Below are positions 47,654 through 59,917 of a DNA stretch of 64,000 bases, one piece after another. This DNA is from Pseudaminobacter soli (ex Li et al. 2025). GTDB lineage: Bacteria > Pseudomonadota > Alphaproteobacteria > Rhizobiales > Rhizobiaceae. The notes beneath the pieces are model-generated. The model saw only the letters and a list, made by a program, of their open reading frames with translations. It was not told the origin of the DNA and searched no databases. The position numbers and the translations under genes are program-made. Where the stretch lies: contig NZ_JARXVF010000008.1 of assembly GCF_029892515.1 (NCBI RefSeq), forward strand, positions 1 through 64,000, read 5' to 3'. The first letter of the stretch is position 1. Each line of letters opens with the position of its first letter.

Positions 47654-48115
47654 AATCGTTCTCTGGTCTTGCCGAGCGCCAGCGGTCAATCCGCTTGTGG
47701 GCCACGCCATTACAAGGGCGATGCTGGCCGTTTTGGCTCGGTGATTTTTCTGATAAGTTGCAACCGCACAAGCCGATAGGCTCGGCGCTGCAATACCACT
47801 CAGGGCAGACCAGGAAGATTTGTCTAAGAAGACCGTCTCTGATCAGCCCTGCAGACGCATCCGCAGGGCATGAACGGGGCCGCACTGGCGATTGTGCCGG
47901 AAAAACATATTCACGCGCAGCCCTCCTTTCTCGATCGAATTGATCGGCAAATTCGTATCTACGCGAAAAGAAAGATGCAACCCAACGGTGCGGTCCCACG
48001 ACATGGCCGCCCGTACATATTCTTCGGGTGATGCGGCTACGCAACGGTCCTTGCGACAGCGAAGCTATGGGCGTCGGTTTGCCCGGCAACCATGCCGAGC
48101 AAACCGATATGAACC
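47654..48115. other. Intergenic stretch upstream of the ABC-F gene
   Basis: 462 bases between two minus-strand genes. It must hold the ABC-F promoter; I found no clear leader ORF, attenuator, repeat or RNA gene. Confidence 0.5.
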
Positions 48116-49318
48116 TCAGGCCGGAGCCTTGGATAGACTATCCAGGTTGCTCCGCAGCGTGTCGACAGGCTGCTTGAGGATGGGCCCGACGCCGGGGAGC
48201 GCCAGCACCTTGTCGAGCTGGGCATTGATCGTCGGCATGTTGGCCGAGATCAGCGTGGCAAGAGCGGTGCGGCCCGTGGCGGGCAACTGCGCGGCAAGAC
48301 CGTTAACCTTGCCAAGCTCGGCATCGGCCTCCTGCAGCTTGGGCACCGCGGTCTGGGCAGTCGCCGCATCCGACACCTGACTCAGCGAGGTCTTCACCTC
48401 GTCGAGCGCCGAAGCCGTCTGTTTGGCGACGTCGGCGCCGCCGGGCACGGCGTTGAGAGCGGCCAGGGCTTGCGTGGCGCGCGTCTTCAGGTCGCCTCCG
48501 GGAATCCCTGCGGTCATTCCAGGGTCAATGCCTTGTTGTGGCTCGGTTCCTGTCTGCTGCTGGGCGACCTGGGGTCCTGCCTGATTTGTCCTCTCGCCCA
48601 GCCACCACCATGCGCCGCCCGCAATCAGGATTGCGGGGATGGCCCAATAGAGCCAGTTGGCCGTCGACGGCGTCGCGGAAGCTCGTTGTGCTGCCGCCCG
48701 CTGGGCCTGGATGTCCACCGTCGGGCTTGCTGCCGTTGTTGCAGCAGCACGCGGTGGCGGCGGAGTCGCTATGTCGCCAAGCAGGCCCGCGCCTTTCAGG
48801 ATGTCGGAGAAGGCAGGAGGAAGCGCGGCCTGAATGTGGCTCGACTGCGACTTGAGCAGTTGCGCGAGCCCGGCAACATCAAGTCCCCGTGCCACCGTTT
48901 CCTTTGCCAGTGCGCCGGTCACAACAGGCGCCAGAACGCCCATCAAGGACGATGCCGCGCCCTGGTTCGTGCCGGCAAATTTTGAGACGGCGCCGGCCAG
49001 CGTCTGCGTAGCCGAGCCGCCAAGCAGCGACGAAACCGTGTTGAGCCCGTTCTCCACCAGCGACTTGCGGTCCGAGCCGGCAAGCATCTGGGTCAGATTG
49101 TCGAACGTTCCCGTGGGTTGTCTTGCGACCGTATCGTAGAGCTTGCGCGCGCCGTCAGGCGTCGTGGCGATCTTGCCGAAGCCGCCAAGAAGCGCTGGAA
49201 CGATAGCCGAAGCGGCTTGCTCAGTCACGTTCTGGTCGAGGCCGACAAGTGTCCCGATGCGGCTCATCATGTCCGGCGTCAGGGATTGCATAATATGCGA
49301 GATGAGATTCGTGGTCAT
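48116..49318 (-). CDS. DUF937 membrane protein
   Basis: A 400-residue protein: N-terminal DUF937-like domain (residues 1-155; GLDQNVTEQAASAIVPALLG, SLLGGSATQTLAGAVSKFAG, SSLMGVLAPVVTGALAKET), an Ala/Pro linker, one TM helix (YWAIPAILIAGGAWWWLGE, about 225-245) and a helical C-terminal region (DLKTRATQALAALNAVPGGA ...). Function unknown. The third-codon ATG at 49318 was chosen because GGAGG lies six bases ahead of it and abuts the first ATG (49324). Confidence 0.85.
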   Translation of the reverse strand: MTTNLISHIMQSLTPDMMSRIGTLVGLDQNVTEQAASAIVPALLGGFGKIATTPDGARKLYDTVARQPTGTFDNLTQMLAGSDRKSLVENGLNTVSSLLGGSATQTLAGAVSKFAGTNQGAASSLMGVLAPVVTGALAKETVARGLDVAGLAQLLKSQSSHIQAALPPAFSDILKGAGLLGDIATPPPPRAAATTAASPTVDIQAQRAAAQRASATPSTANWLYWAIPAILIAGGAWWWLGERTNQAGPQVAQQQTGTEPQQGIDPGMTAGIPGGDLKTRATQALAALNAVPGGADVAKQTASALDEVKTSLSQVSDAATAQTAVPKLQEADAELGKVNGLAAQLPATGRTALATLISANMPTINAQLDKVLALPGVGPILKQPVDTLRSNLDSLSKAPA

Positions 49319-49542
49319 ATTCATCCTCCACGTGCAGGAGAGCGACTGACCTTGGCGTTCATGGACTGCATTGAACCGCCATGGTCGGCGTTTCTAGGCA
49401 AGTCGGTTCAGCTCAACGGGTATTTTACCATCCGAGCCATGGCGCCGCCAGCTTTGCGGCCGCAAAAGTGAATTGACACCCTGCTCGACAACATGGGACC
49501 GCCGCGCGCTTGCCGGTCGCGAAGCAACCGGCGCTTTAGGCG

Positions 49543-49570
49543 AAAGGCCGGCCACGCCGGACCGGCCTTG
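49543..49570 (-). terminator. Hairpin terminator of the first DUF1344 gene
   Basis: Stem AAGGCCGG/CCGGCCTT (49544-49551 with 49562-49569) just past the stop at 49589; the minus-strand tract after it is short (TTTCG). Confidence 0.6.
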
Positions 49571-49588
49571 GAAAGCAGGCTCGAAAAG

Positions 49589-49828
49589 CTACTTCATGCT
49601 TTCGACCGCTGTCGCCATCTTGTCTTTGTCGATCGTCATCTTGACGTGCTCGCCGGGCTTGAAGTGATCGAGCTTAACTTCAGGCCGGGTCATGACGGAC
49701 ATGCCGTCTTCCATCATGATCATGTGCTTCTTCATGTCGATCGACTTGATCTTGCCCTCCATTTCGCCTGCGATCAGCGGCGAAATGAGCAACATCGACA
49801 TGAGAGCAGTTCCAAGGACGGTTTTCAT
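49589..49828 (-). CDS. DUF1344 small periplasmic protein (Met-rich)
   Basis: A 79-residue exported protein: signal MKTVLGTALMSMLLISPLIA, then a small beta domain EMEGKIKSIDMKKHMIMMED characteristic of DUF1344 (linking the pattern xG.IxxID...ITLxDG). Unusually rich in Met and Lys; the methionines and acidic residues could bind copper or another soft metal, which is inference. ATG at 49828 follows AGGAGAAGC. Confidence 0.8.
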   Translation of the reverse strand: MKTVLGTALMSMLLISPLIAGEMEGKIKSIDMKKHMIMMEDGMSVMTRPEVKLDHFKPGEHVKMTIDKDKMATAVESMK

Positions 49829-49981
49829 GATGCTTCTCCTGATCTTGATGCGCCGCAAGATGCGCCGTTGGGCGGCGCGCAGGCGCTGAGCAAGTGGCAG
49901 GCTAACGCGTGACCCGCAAAACAGTTGCCGTCATCGAGGTAAATTCGAGCACAAAGTTCTGCCTTCAGGCTCGCAAACGAA

Positions 49982-50008
49982 AAGGCCGACCCGCGAGCGG
50001 GCCGGCCT
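49982..50008 (-). terminator. Hairpin terminator of the second DUF1344 gene
   Basis: GC-rich stem AGGCCG.CCCGC/GCGGG.CGGCCT around a short loop; TTTTCGTTT follows on the minus strand. Confidence 0.75.
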
Positions 50009-50040
50009 GATACTGGAGGCGCTAGTGGAGATTGCTGCCC

Positions 50041-50292
50041 TTACTTCGCAACTTCCACGGCAGTGGCCTTGGTGGTGCTGTCGTCGACGGTCACCTTCAC
50101 CTTGGCGCCCGCAGTAAGCGTGCCGAGTGCCTCGGGCGTCACGGCATCATCTGCGACAACAGCGGTACCGTCTTCGAGGGTGATCGTCTTCGTCGCGGGG
50201 TCTACCGACTTGACCACGCCTTCCAGGGTTCCGGCATAGGCGGCGCCCATGAAAGCCAGCGAAGCAGCGGCGACAACGAGAATCTTCTTCAT
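50041..50292 (-). CDS. DUF1344 small periplasmic protein
   Basis: An 83-residue exported protein: signal MKKILVVAAASLAFMGAAYA, then the DUF1344 beta pattern TLEGVVKSVDPATKTITLED with VTPEALGTLTAGAKVKVTVD. Paralogue of the Met-rich gene 200 bases downstream, but with ordinary composition. Function unknown. ATG at 50292 follows GGAG. Confidence 0.85.
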   Translation of the reverse strand: MKKILVVAAASLAFMGAAYAGTLEGVVKSVDPATKTITLEDGTAVVADDAVTPEALGTLTAGAKVKVTVDDSTTKATAVEVAK

Positions 50293-50753
50293 GACAAGTA
50301 CTCCGTTATGTTCAGCGCCCGGCATTTGCTCGCCGCGGGGAAGACAACAAGCCCGCCGGACGTCCTGGAGATAGGGTCAGGAGGTCGCCTCCGGCAAATC
50401 ACAAAGAATGAATTTTCTCAACGAAAACATAGGCTTATTTGCGCCACATTTGGCAGCCTGCAAGCGCGTGCAGCTGCTTCGCGCCACAGCCACCGCGGAA
50501 ATGTTTCAAGCGCTTTCCTGAAAAACCACCGGTTTGGGCGGAAAGGCACCCTGCCGTGTTACAGCCACCCAGGCGCCGCAATCTCCGCGAGCACCGATCA
50601 CGCAGAAAAGCGCGAAATGCGTTTCCCCATTCAGCTTTCGCCTCTCATGGACGAAAACCTCCGCAAGCTTCCCTCGCGACATCACGACTTCACACGAATC
50701 GAGCTTTCTGTCATCCATTGCCCAGCTCCCCACCAGCGTTGAAAGTCGCTTTT
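50293..50753. other. Intergenic stretch without recognisable gene
   Basis: 460 bases between divergent genes (DUF1344 and SemiSWEET). Longer frames here are shadows running into the neighbours; no repeat or RNA gene recognised. Confidence 0.5.
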
Positions 50754-51011
50754 GTGCATCCCTTCATAGAACTGATCGGCACGATCGCGGCCGTGATCAC
50801 CACGTTTGCCTGGCTACCGCAGATCGTGAAAATCCTGGGCGACAAGCAGACCAGCGACATTTCATGGGGCACGACCGGCACCCTGGCCGCCGGAGTGCTG
50901 ATGTGGGCGATCTACGGCCTGTTCCTGGGCTCCTTGCCGATCATCATGGCCAATGTGGTGACCTTCCTGTTCATCGCGACGATCCTCGGGCTGAAGCTGC
51001 GCTACGGCTGA
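50754..51011 (+). CDS. SemiSWEET-type sugar transporter
   Basis: An 85-residue three-helix membrane protein of the PQ-loop/SWEET family: IELIGTIAAVITTFAWLPQI (with the conserved Pro-Gln), SWGTTGTLAAGVLMWAIYGL and PIIMANVVTFLFIATILGLK. It would dimerise to form a sugar uniporter in the inner membrane. GTG at 50754 gives the family length; TTG at 50739 is an alternative. Convergent with the GT4 gene. Confidence 0.88.
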   Translation: MHPFIELIGTIAAVITTFAWLPQIVKILGDKQTSDISWGTTGTLAAGVLMWAIYGLFLGSLPIIMANVVTFLFIATILGLKLRYG

Positions 51012-51053
51012 GCGGTCACACCCGAGGCATTCGGAGCCTTGCCGGGCACCGGG

Positions 51054-52166
51054 TCAGGACTTGGCGGCCAATTGCTTGAGGCTCTTCTGGCCGCGCGGTC
51101 CGGCTCGCTCGATGGCGGCGCGATAAATGTCCTCGATCTGCGGCAGGATGACCCCGGGAGCCAGCTTGTCGGTCACAGTGCTACGGTCGATCGATCCGTC
51201 ACGTGCCCGCAATTCCGGATTTCGGGCCAGCAGCTCGGCCGCGCGGGCCATGCCATCGACATCGCCGATCGCAAAGACGCGGTCCTTCGGCAGGAGATCG
51301 ACCATGTTGCCGACGTCGACCGAAATCACTGGGATGGCCTGCGCCATCGCCTCCAGGGGCGCAATCGGCGCCTCCTCGCGCACGGAGGTGCATAGAAACA
51401 CGTCCATGGCCGGAACCAGGGCGACAGCGTCCGATCTTTGCCCGGGCAGGTGTATTCTTCCGCGCAGGGCCGGATCTGCAATCGCCTCCTCCCAGCCCGG
51501 CATCTGCTCATCCTCCAGCCCGCCGATAAGGAGAAGTTCCGCGTCGATCCCCGCCGCGACGAGCTTGGCGAGGATGCGGACCATGTCGATCTGGCGCTTG
51601 CGCTTGCCGATCACGCCTACGCTGCCGAGCAGGAATGCCTCGTCGCGTATGCCCAGCTCCCGGCGGGCATTGCCGCGTGCCTGGTCGGACACGGGCGACA
51701 GGGCGCCGGCATCGAACATGTTCGGCACGATATGCATGCGGCGGGGCGATACCAGCAGCCGCCTCGTGTAGTAATCGGCTGTCTGCTGCGAAAGCCCGAC
51801 CACGGCATGGGCGAACCGCCACGGTATCTGGAACTGGCGGGCATGCGCGGTCATGACGGTCGGAACGCCATCGACGATGGCATAGATCATTCCGAACTTG
51901 TTGGCCCGGCTGCCATGCGTGTGCACGAGCGTGCGCCGCCAGTGGAGGATCGGGTAGCCGGTTTCCTTCAAGTCGGCAGGCAGTGTCTTGAAACTGCTTT
52001 CCAGCATCTTGATCGGCCCGGCGAAGCTCTGCTTGCCGATCCAGGACTTGCGCGGGTAGACCAGCATCACTTCGTGACCGGCCAGGATCTGCTGGTCGAT
52101 CAGGGTCTTGGTGCTGGTCGCCACGCCGTTCAGGCCGGTATGGCTTATGAGATGAGCGATCTTCAT
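51054..52166 (-). CDS. Glycosyltransferase family 4 protein
   Basis: A 370-residue GT-B enzyme: IAHLISHTGLNGVATSTKTL, LVHTHGSRANKFGMIYAIVD, LLGSVGVIGKRKRQIDMVRI, and the donor-binding SVREEAPIAPLEAMAQAIPV. A surface polysaccharide, glycolipid or LPS substrate is likely but unspecified. ATG at 52166; a TTG at 52181 is rejected. Divergent from uvrB. Solitary, away from the lps cluster at 28-31 kb. Confidence 0.88.
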   Translation of the reverse strand: MKIAHLISHTGLNGVATSTKTLIDQQILAGHEVMLVYPRKSWIGKQSFAGPIKMLESSFKTLPADLKETGYPILHWRRTLVHTHGSRANKFGMIYAIVDGVPTVMTAHARQFQIPWRFAHAVVGLSQQTADYYTRRLLVSPRRMHIVPNMFDAGALSPVSDQARGNARRELGIRDEAFLLGSVGVIGKRKRQIDMVRILAKLVAAGIDAELLLIGGLEDEQMPGWEEAIADPALRGRIHLPGQRSDAVALVPAMDVFLCTSVREEAPIAPLEAMAQAIPVISVDVGNMVDLLPKDRVFAIGDVDGMARAAELLARNPELRARDGSIDRSTVTDKLAPGVILPQIEDIYRAAIERAGPRGQKSLKQLAAKS

Positions 52167-52378
52167 CGGCTTGCGCACCAATACAAAAAGGCCAGCGGCC
52201 AGGCGTTACATGGAAGGAGACGGCGAGCTTCTTTCGGTAGACCGGATGACAAGCGCAAGATGCGGCTTCGAAGCCATCTGGCGCCACTGACACCGCCATG
52301 TCAGGAGCCGAGGTGGCAGAACGTCTTTTGCCCAACCTGCCCTTTTCATTTTTCCGGACTCCTACCATATTCCAGCGC

Positions 52379-55393
<3,015 letters not shown>

Positions 55394-55398
55394 CATGG

Positions 55399-55423
55399 AA
55401 AACCCGCGCGCTGCGCGGGTTTT
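55399..55423 (+). terminator. Rho-independent terminator after uvrB
   Basis: Stem AAAACCCGCGC/GCGCGGGTTTT directly after the uvrB stop, with flanking A- and T-runs; probably bidirectional. Confidence 0.9.
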
Positions 55424-55584
55424 GCTCTTCGGCGATCAGGCATTCCAAGGCTCACGCAGCTGTCCCCATGACAAGGCGCGAACGTGCCCTAGTTCCTCCT
55501 GCGGACCGCCCGCGCCCGCATTTCCGGACCTTTTGACGCCGGATCAGTGGCCGGGACGGTCATCCGGACAACAGGAGGAAAACC

Positions 55585-55788
55585 ATGTCTGTCGCCAAGG
55601 TCACGGAAATTACCGCCACCTCCGACAAGAGCTTCGACGACGCCGTCAAAATGGGCGTGGAACGCGCCAGCAAGACATTGAAGAACATTACCAGCGCCTG
55701 GGTGAAGGATCAGCAAATCAAGATCTCCGGCGGCAAGATCACCCATTACCGCGTCCATCTGAAGATCACTTTCGTGCTCGAAGATTGA
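55585..55788 (+). CDS. Dodecin family flavin-binding protein
   Basis: A 67-residue dodecin: AKVTEITATSDKSFDDAVKM, VERASKTLKNITSAWVKDQQ (with the flavin-stacking Trp) and ISGGKITHYRVHLKITFVLE. Dodecins form hollow dodecamers that store or quench flavins or CoA. ATG at 55585 follows AGGAGG. Free-standing after the uvrB terminator. Confidence 0.93.
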   Translation: MSVAKVTEITATSDKSFDDAVKMGVERASKTLKNITSAWVKDQQIKISGGKITHYRVHLKITFVLED

Positions 55789-55864
55789 CGTCGCGATCGC
55801 CGCGCCGGCTGCCAATTTTTCCGCCGGAGCCGGGCGCGGCCAGGGCCTGCGCTGCCCTTCCCTT

Positions 55865-57454
55865 TTAAGAGCTGGCGTCGCCCCACAATTTGCGGCTCAG
55901 CATCCAATCGCGGCGGAGCATTCCGTCCAGCTTGTCTTGTCCGTAAGTCTCGACAAGATTGGGCTCCTTGGCGAACAGGGAAACGCCAATGCCAGCGCGT
56001 CCGCCTGGCAGCTCCATTCCCAGCGCTTGCAGCAGCGTCGGGAACACGTCGAACATGGCCGCCTCGCGCTTGATGACCGCTGGTTCGAGGCCATCGCCAG
56101 AAATGCTGAAATAGTTCATCCGCGGCTTCGAGTTCAACTCACCGGAATGCTCATTCTCCATGATGAGATGGTCGCTTTGTATGGCGACAATGGTGTTTTC
56201 CAGCAGCCCCTTCTGCTTCAGAAAAGCCAGGAACGTCTTGATTTGATAGCCCGTGCATTTGATGGCGAATTGCATCTCGCTCAACTCGCCTTGCGCAAGG
56301 TTTTGCCGGCAAGTACGCGTTACGTGGCCTGAAGGTGCGTGGCCACCGATGGTGGCCATGGAAAAGGCGAAAGGCTTGTCCTGCTTTTGCAGGATCTCGA
56401 TGCGCTTCTCCGCCTGCTCGAACAAGGTGTCGTCGTAGAGCCCCCATACATTGCGGTAGTCGCCGGCGATTCCGCGGTAGTCGTCAAATCCGCTTCGGTG
56501 CGCGAATTTGTGGCCATCGACGAAGGTCGCAATCCCCGCGAAGTGGCTATCGCCTCCGTTCATAAATTCGGTGTGATAACCGTTCGCATTCAGCACGTCG
56601 CTCAGGCAATTAATGGGGCCGAAGAAGCTGGACTGGTGCGCAAAGTTGTTCTCGCTGAACAAGCCGCGCGGCTGCAGCGGGACGCCGCATTGCGACGACA
56701 CGAAGCCGGCCATTGTCCAGCCAGTGTTCGCAAGCTGGCGTATGCCCTGAACTTCGATGCCGGATGCGGCGACTTCGGACATTTCCGCAAATGTCTCAGC
56801 GCCCCGATTGATATCGGCAAATGTCCGCTCCTCGCTTTCCGCATAGATGATGATGATGTTTTTCTTCTTCGCACCCTCGGGCAATTGCATTGGAGGAGCG
56901 GCATAGAAATTGGTCAGAGTCGGATCAGGCGGGCTCAAATAGAAATCAGCAGCGGTCCAGACTATGGGATTTGCCGCGATGAAGGCCAAGGCGAGGCTGA
57001 CATCCACGTAGTGGAAACGCCGGTCATGGCTCCTGAGATAGAGCAACGACAGCAGGAACCCGACAAGAGAGAGCGCGACGTAGAATACTTTTGTGCCGCG
57101 AATATCGGGATGTCCGCCGTTCATACCGGACTGCAGGTGGTAGACGACCGCACCGAAGTCGAAAGCACCGAAAACAGCAAAGACAAAAACATAAACGGAC
57201 AAGAATATTACGGGAATCAAACTCCACAGAAACAGTGATTTCTTCTGGAAGCCTTGTCTGCCATAAAACTTGAAAACAAAGGCAGCAAGAAGCGCCGACA
57301 GAATGTAGATAATTCTCTGTCGCCCATGGAAATCGAAGATCATTCTTAGCGGGTAGAAAAACGACATCAGAAAAAGAAATAGAACGATGCGCTGATTTCT
57401 GATCACGGTGCCCCACCCCCCGAACGATCGGGCGGAGAAACGCGCAGACCGCAT
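55865..57454 (-). CDS. Membrane-anchored sulfatase-family transferase (MdoB/LTA synthase-like)
   Basis: A 529-residue protein with five N-terminal TM helices (residues 20-165) and a periplasmic alkaline-phosphatase-fold domain: IIIIYAESEERTF (metal Glu), ANTGWTMAGFVSSQCGVPLQ (nucleophile Thr), GGDSHFAGIATF, GGHAPSGH and IQSDHLIM (Asp-His metal pair). It should transfer phosphoglycerol from phosphatidylglycerol to a sugar polymer; in rhizobia the acceptor is often cyclic beta-glucan (CgmB). ATG at 57454 abuts GGGAG; GTG at 57406 is an alternative. Acceptor is inferred. Confidence 0.82.
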   Translation of the reverse strand: MRSARFSARSFGGWGTVIRNQRIVLFLFLMSFFYPLRMIFDFHGRQRIIYILSALLAAFVFKFYGRQGFQKKSLFLWSLIPVIFLSVYVFVFAVFGAFDFGAVVYHLQSGMNGGHPDIRGTKVFYVALSLVGFLLSLLYLRSHDRRFHYVDVSLALAFIAANPIVWTAADFYLSPPDPTLTNFYAAPPMQLPEGAKKKNIIIIYAESEERTFADINRGAETFAEMSEVAASGIEVQGIRQLANTGWTMAGFVSSQCGVPLQPRGLFSENNFAHQSSFFGPINCLSDVLNANGYHTEFMNGGDSHFAGIATFVDGHKFAHRSGFDDYRGIAGDYRNVWGLYDDTLFEQAEKRIEILQKQDKPFAFSMATIGGHAPSGHVTRTCRQNLAQGELSEMQFAIKCTGYQIKTFLAFLKQKGLLENTIVAIQSDHLIMENEHSGELNSKPRMNYFSISGDGLEPAVIKREAAMFDVFPTLLQALGMELPGGRAGIGVSLFAKEPNLVETYGQDKLDGMLRRDWMLSRKLWGDASS

Positions 57455-58094
57455 CTCCCGACCACACCCAATCCGGTGATCGACATAAACCCTTCATAAA
57501 ATTGTCACAATACGGGTGTGCCCGAAAAACCGGGAAGTCACAGCCCCTTCTGCAAGAAGAGCCGCGCTCTCGAGTAAGAAGCAAAGAATGTTCGGGCTTG
57601 GACTTTCACGATCTGAGCGTCAAATCCGCATATGGGAAAAGCTGGCGCCAGAAATCGTGGGCGTACAGCGCGTCGCATGGAGAGAAACACATCCGATCTC
57701 AAGTGAATCGACTTGCTCACCACCCCATCGAAAGATGATTTTAAGCCAACAAATCATCCTCTCGATCTCGTAATCGAATGCAACTTCTCTGTTGCGGCGT
57801 AGGCGGCTGATTCCATTACGCTTTGTAAAATGATGTCAGATATTGAACTCAACCTCGACTTGCAAACTTCACATTTCCGTGCGATAGATTTGTTGTTCGG
57901 GCATTTACTGGCCCGGAGATTGGACGTCTTGTGCGAACCCTTTCCCCGACACCGTGAATCTCTGACAAGCCCTTTTTTTGGCGGGGGCTCGACCGTGCGC
58001 GAATGCACGACCGCCAAATAGCAACACCCCCTTTCCTCCGGCGCCAGACGGACGGCAAGGGTCGACCAACAAACGGGTGAAGGAGTTCTCCCAA
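57455..58094. other. Long intergenic region ahead of a cold-shock gene
   Basis: 640 bases between divergent genes, AT-richer than average around 57720-57870. Short frames only. The last ~130 bases (from about 57965) include an A/T-rich tract and GC-rich hairpins and probably form the cold-shock mRNA leader. Confidence 0.5.
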
Positions 58095-58307
58095 GTGTCC
58101 CAGAGCGGAACCGTAAAGTTTTTCAATGCAACCAAGGGCTTCGGCTTCATCACGCCCGATGGCGGCGCCAAGGATGTGTTTGTCCACATCTCGGCGGTCG
58201 AGGCCTCGGGCCTGCGCACCCTCGTCGACGGCCAGAAGGTCACCTTCGACGTTGAGCCTGACCGCATGGGCAAGGGCCCCAAGGCGGTGAACCTGCGCGC
58301 CTCGTAA
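58095..58307 (+). CDS. Cold-shock protein, CspA family
   Basis: A 70-residue cold-shock domain protein: [39 protein letters not shown], and the C-terminal [11 protein letters not shown] that marks a subgroup different from the two other cold-shock genes at 0.5 and 12.4 kb. GTG at 58095 follows AAGGAG at about 10 bases; the frame open to 57978 runs through the leader. Tandem with the next cold-shock gene. Confidence 0.92.
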   Translation: MSQSGTVKFFNATKGFGFITPDGGAKDVFVHISAVEASGLRTLVDGQKVTFDVEPDRMGKGPKAVNLRAS

Positions 58308-58760
58308 CAAAGGCGTACCCTTCTCCCGGCCCGTCATACAAAAGCTTATGTGACGATCCGGGAGATTGAGCCGACATCATGCAAAGGGCGTAGCATTCGT
58401 TTGCTGCGCCTTTTGCTTTCGCAGGATCGTTAGGCGGGAAACACAGTCCTACCGGTCGACCTCCTGCTGCGCACGGCAGAATTTCGCCAAAAGGTTTCTT
58501 CGCCGGCTTGGCTTGGACGAAAACTTTTACTTGCCCCTGCCGCCAAAATATGGAGAAAGTTAGTCTTCGGGTTTTGCGGGCCCGGAGAATGGAATAGCCT
58601 GCCCCAGGACGAAACCACGAGGTATCCTGGTAGCATCGCGCAACAAGAGGGCAATGCCCCGGGCGCGACAACTGTTTCTTCTCCCCCCAAGTGAACGACC
58701 GAGCCGGAGCGGGTGCAACCCGCCCGTGATGGACTATGAGGGGAATACAAGGAGTTACCC
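58308..58760. other. Leader region of the second tandem cold-shock gene
   Basis: 453 bases between two same-strand cold-shock genes, no ORF of substance. It includes an imperfect hairpin near 58325-58365 and presumably the promoter and leader of the gene at 58761. Confidence 0.5.
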
Positions 58761-58973
58761 ATGCCGCAGACCGGCACCGTTAAATTCTTCAACCATGCCA
58801 AAGGCTTCGGCTTTATTACGCCGGATGATGGCGCCAAGGATGTTTTCGTTCACATCTCAGCCGTGCAGGCCTCTGGCCTTCCCGGACTGGAGGACGGGCA
58901 GAAAGTGACCTTCGAAACCGAGCCGGATAAGCGCGGTAAGGGACCCAAGGCAGTTAATCTGACGGTCGGCTAA
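58761..58973 (+). CDS. Cold-shock protein, CspA family
   Basis: A 70-residue cold-shock domain protein: [51 protein letters not shown]. Closely similar to the gene 450 bases upstream; substitution of NAT by NHA before RNP1 distinguishes it. ATG at 58761 follows AAGGAG. RNA chaperone; possibly expressed under different conditions through its own leader. Confidence 0.95.
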   Translation: MPQTGTVKFFNHAKGFGFITPDDGAKDVFVHISAVQASGLPGLEDGQKVTFETEPDKRGKGPKAVNLTVG

Positions 58974-59283
58974 GCTGACTTACAGCCTTTGCGATGGGCG
59001 GCCGAATGGCCGCCTGTCGCAATTTTCCATTCGCCCGACATGGGCGTAAGCGCCGACGCAACGCCTCGCCGGCAGTTGCAGAGTTGGGGGCGTTTTTGGC
59101 CGCCCGGCCTGACGGTCGAAGGCGCAGCGGGAATTCTTTTTTCCGCCTCCTTCCCGCCATTCTCTTCCTCATTTTGAGACGCAAGAAGCCGTTCAGCCTA
59201 CGTTCAGGCTGAGCACATTATGTCTCCGACGAACGCTTGGGCCGCATCTAAACCGAAGTGGCGGGTACGCGAAGGAGACCATC

Positions 59284-59715
59284 ATGAACCGCTTTCTCAA
59301 GACCACCGTTCTCGGCATCGCCGTGGCAGCGACCACGCTGGCAGCCCTGCCAGCCGCGAATGCCGGCGAGCGCTGGCGTCACTACGGCCATCGCGACCGC
59401 ACCGGCGACATCGTTGCGGCCGGCGTTCTCGGACTGGCGGTTGGCGCCCTGGCCGTAGGTGCCGCAAATGCGGCCTCGGAGCCGCGCTACTATGAGCCGG
59501 TCGATCCCTATTACGAACCGGACTACGCCTATGAGGAGCCGAGCTATCGCTACGTTCGGCGCCCTGCCCCGGTCTACGCCCGTAATTACGGGACCATCGA
59601 GCCCTGGTCGCCCGCTTGGTACCGCTACTGCGAAAACCGCTACCGCTCGTTCAACTCGCGTTCGGGCACCTTTACCGGCAATGACGGCCTGCAGCATTTC
59701 TGCACGGCCAGCTGA
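59284..59715 (+). CDS. BA14K family secreted protein (copy 1)
   Basis: A 143-residue exported protein: signal FLKTTVLGIAVAATTLAALP ending at ANA, a Tyr/Pro-rich middle (EPRYYEPVDPYYEPDYAYEE) and the BA14K C-terminal module WYRYCENRYRSFNSRSGTFT...HFC with two cysteines. In Brucella the family founder is a lectin-like immunoreactive protein affecting LPS; here function is inferred. First of five related genes, but with a promoter region unlike the others. ATG at 59284 after GAAGGAG. Confidence 0.88.
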   Translation: MNRFLKTTVLGIAVAATTLAALPAANAGERWRHYGHRDRTGDIVAAGVLGLAVGALAVGAANAASEPRYYEPVDPYYEPDYAYEEPSYRYVRRPAPVYARNYGTIEPWSPAWYRYCENRYRSFNSRSGTFTGNDGLQHFCTAS

Positions 59716-59737
59716 TCCGGCCTGAGGCATCAACATC

Positions 59738-59769
59738 GGCAATTCCCCGACAGCGCGTGGGGAATTGCC
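59738..59769 (+). terminator. Hairpin after BA14K copy 1
   Basis: Perfect 11-bp stem GGCAATTCCCC/GGGGAATTGCC; no long T-run. One of five such hairpins, each following a BA14K gene. Confidence 0.6.
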
Positions 59770-59835
59770 GTAGGCCGAATGGGGAAAAATCCCGACACCG
59801 CCGTTCACATTTCCGGCGCATGGGCTCCACATTCC

Positions 59836-59863
59836 TTGTAGTCCAAAGCGCCCCTCTTATCTC
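59836..59863 (+). promoter_or_regulatory. Conserved BA14K promoter (copy 2)
   Basis: TTGTAG, 16 bases, TATCTC, in the shared context ATTCCTTG...; the same arrangement recurs before copies 3, 4 and 5. Confidence 0.55.
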
Positions 59864-59917
59864 TCTCCTTACAGCTTACCCCCACTCCTGAAGCGGGTTT
59901 GCGAGAAGGAGATTGTC

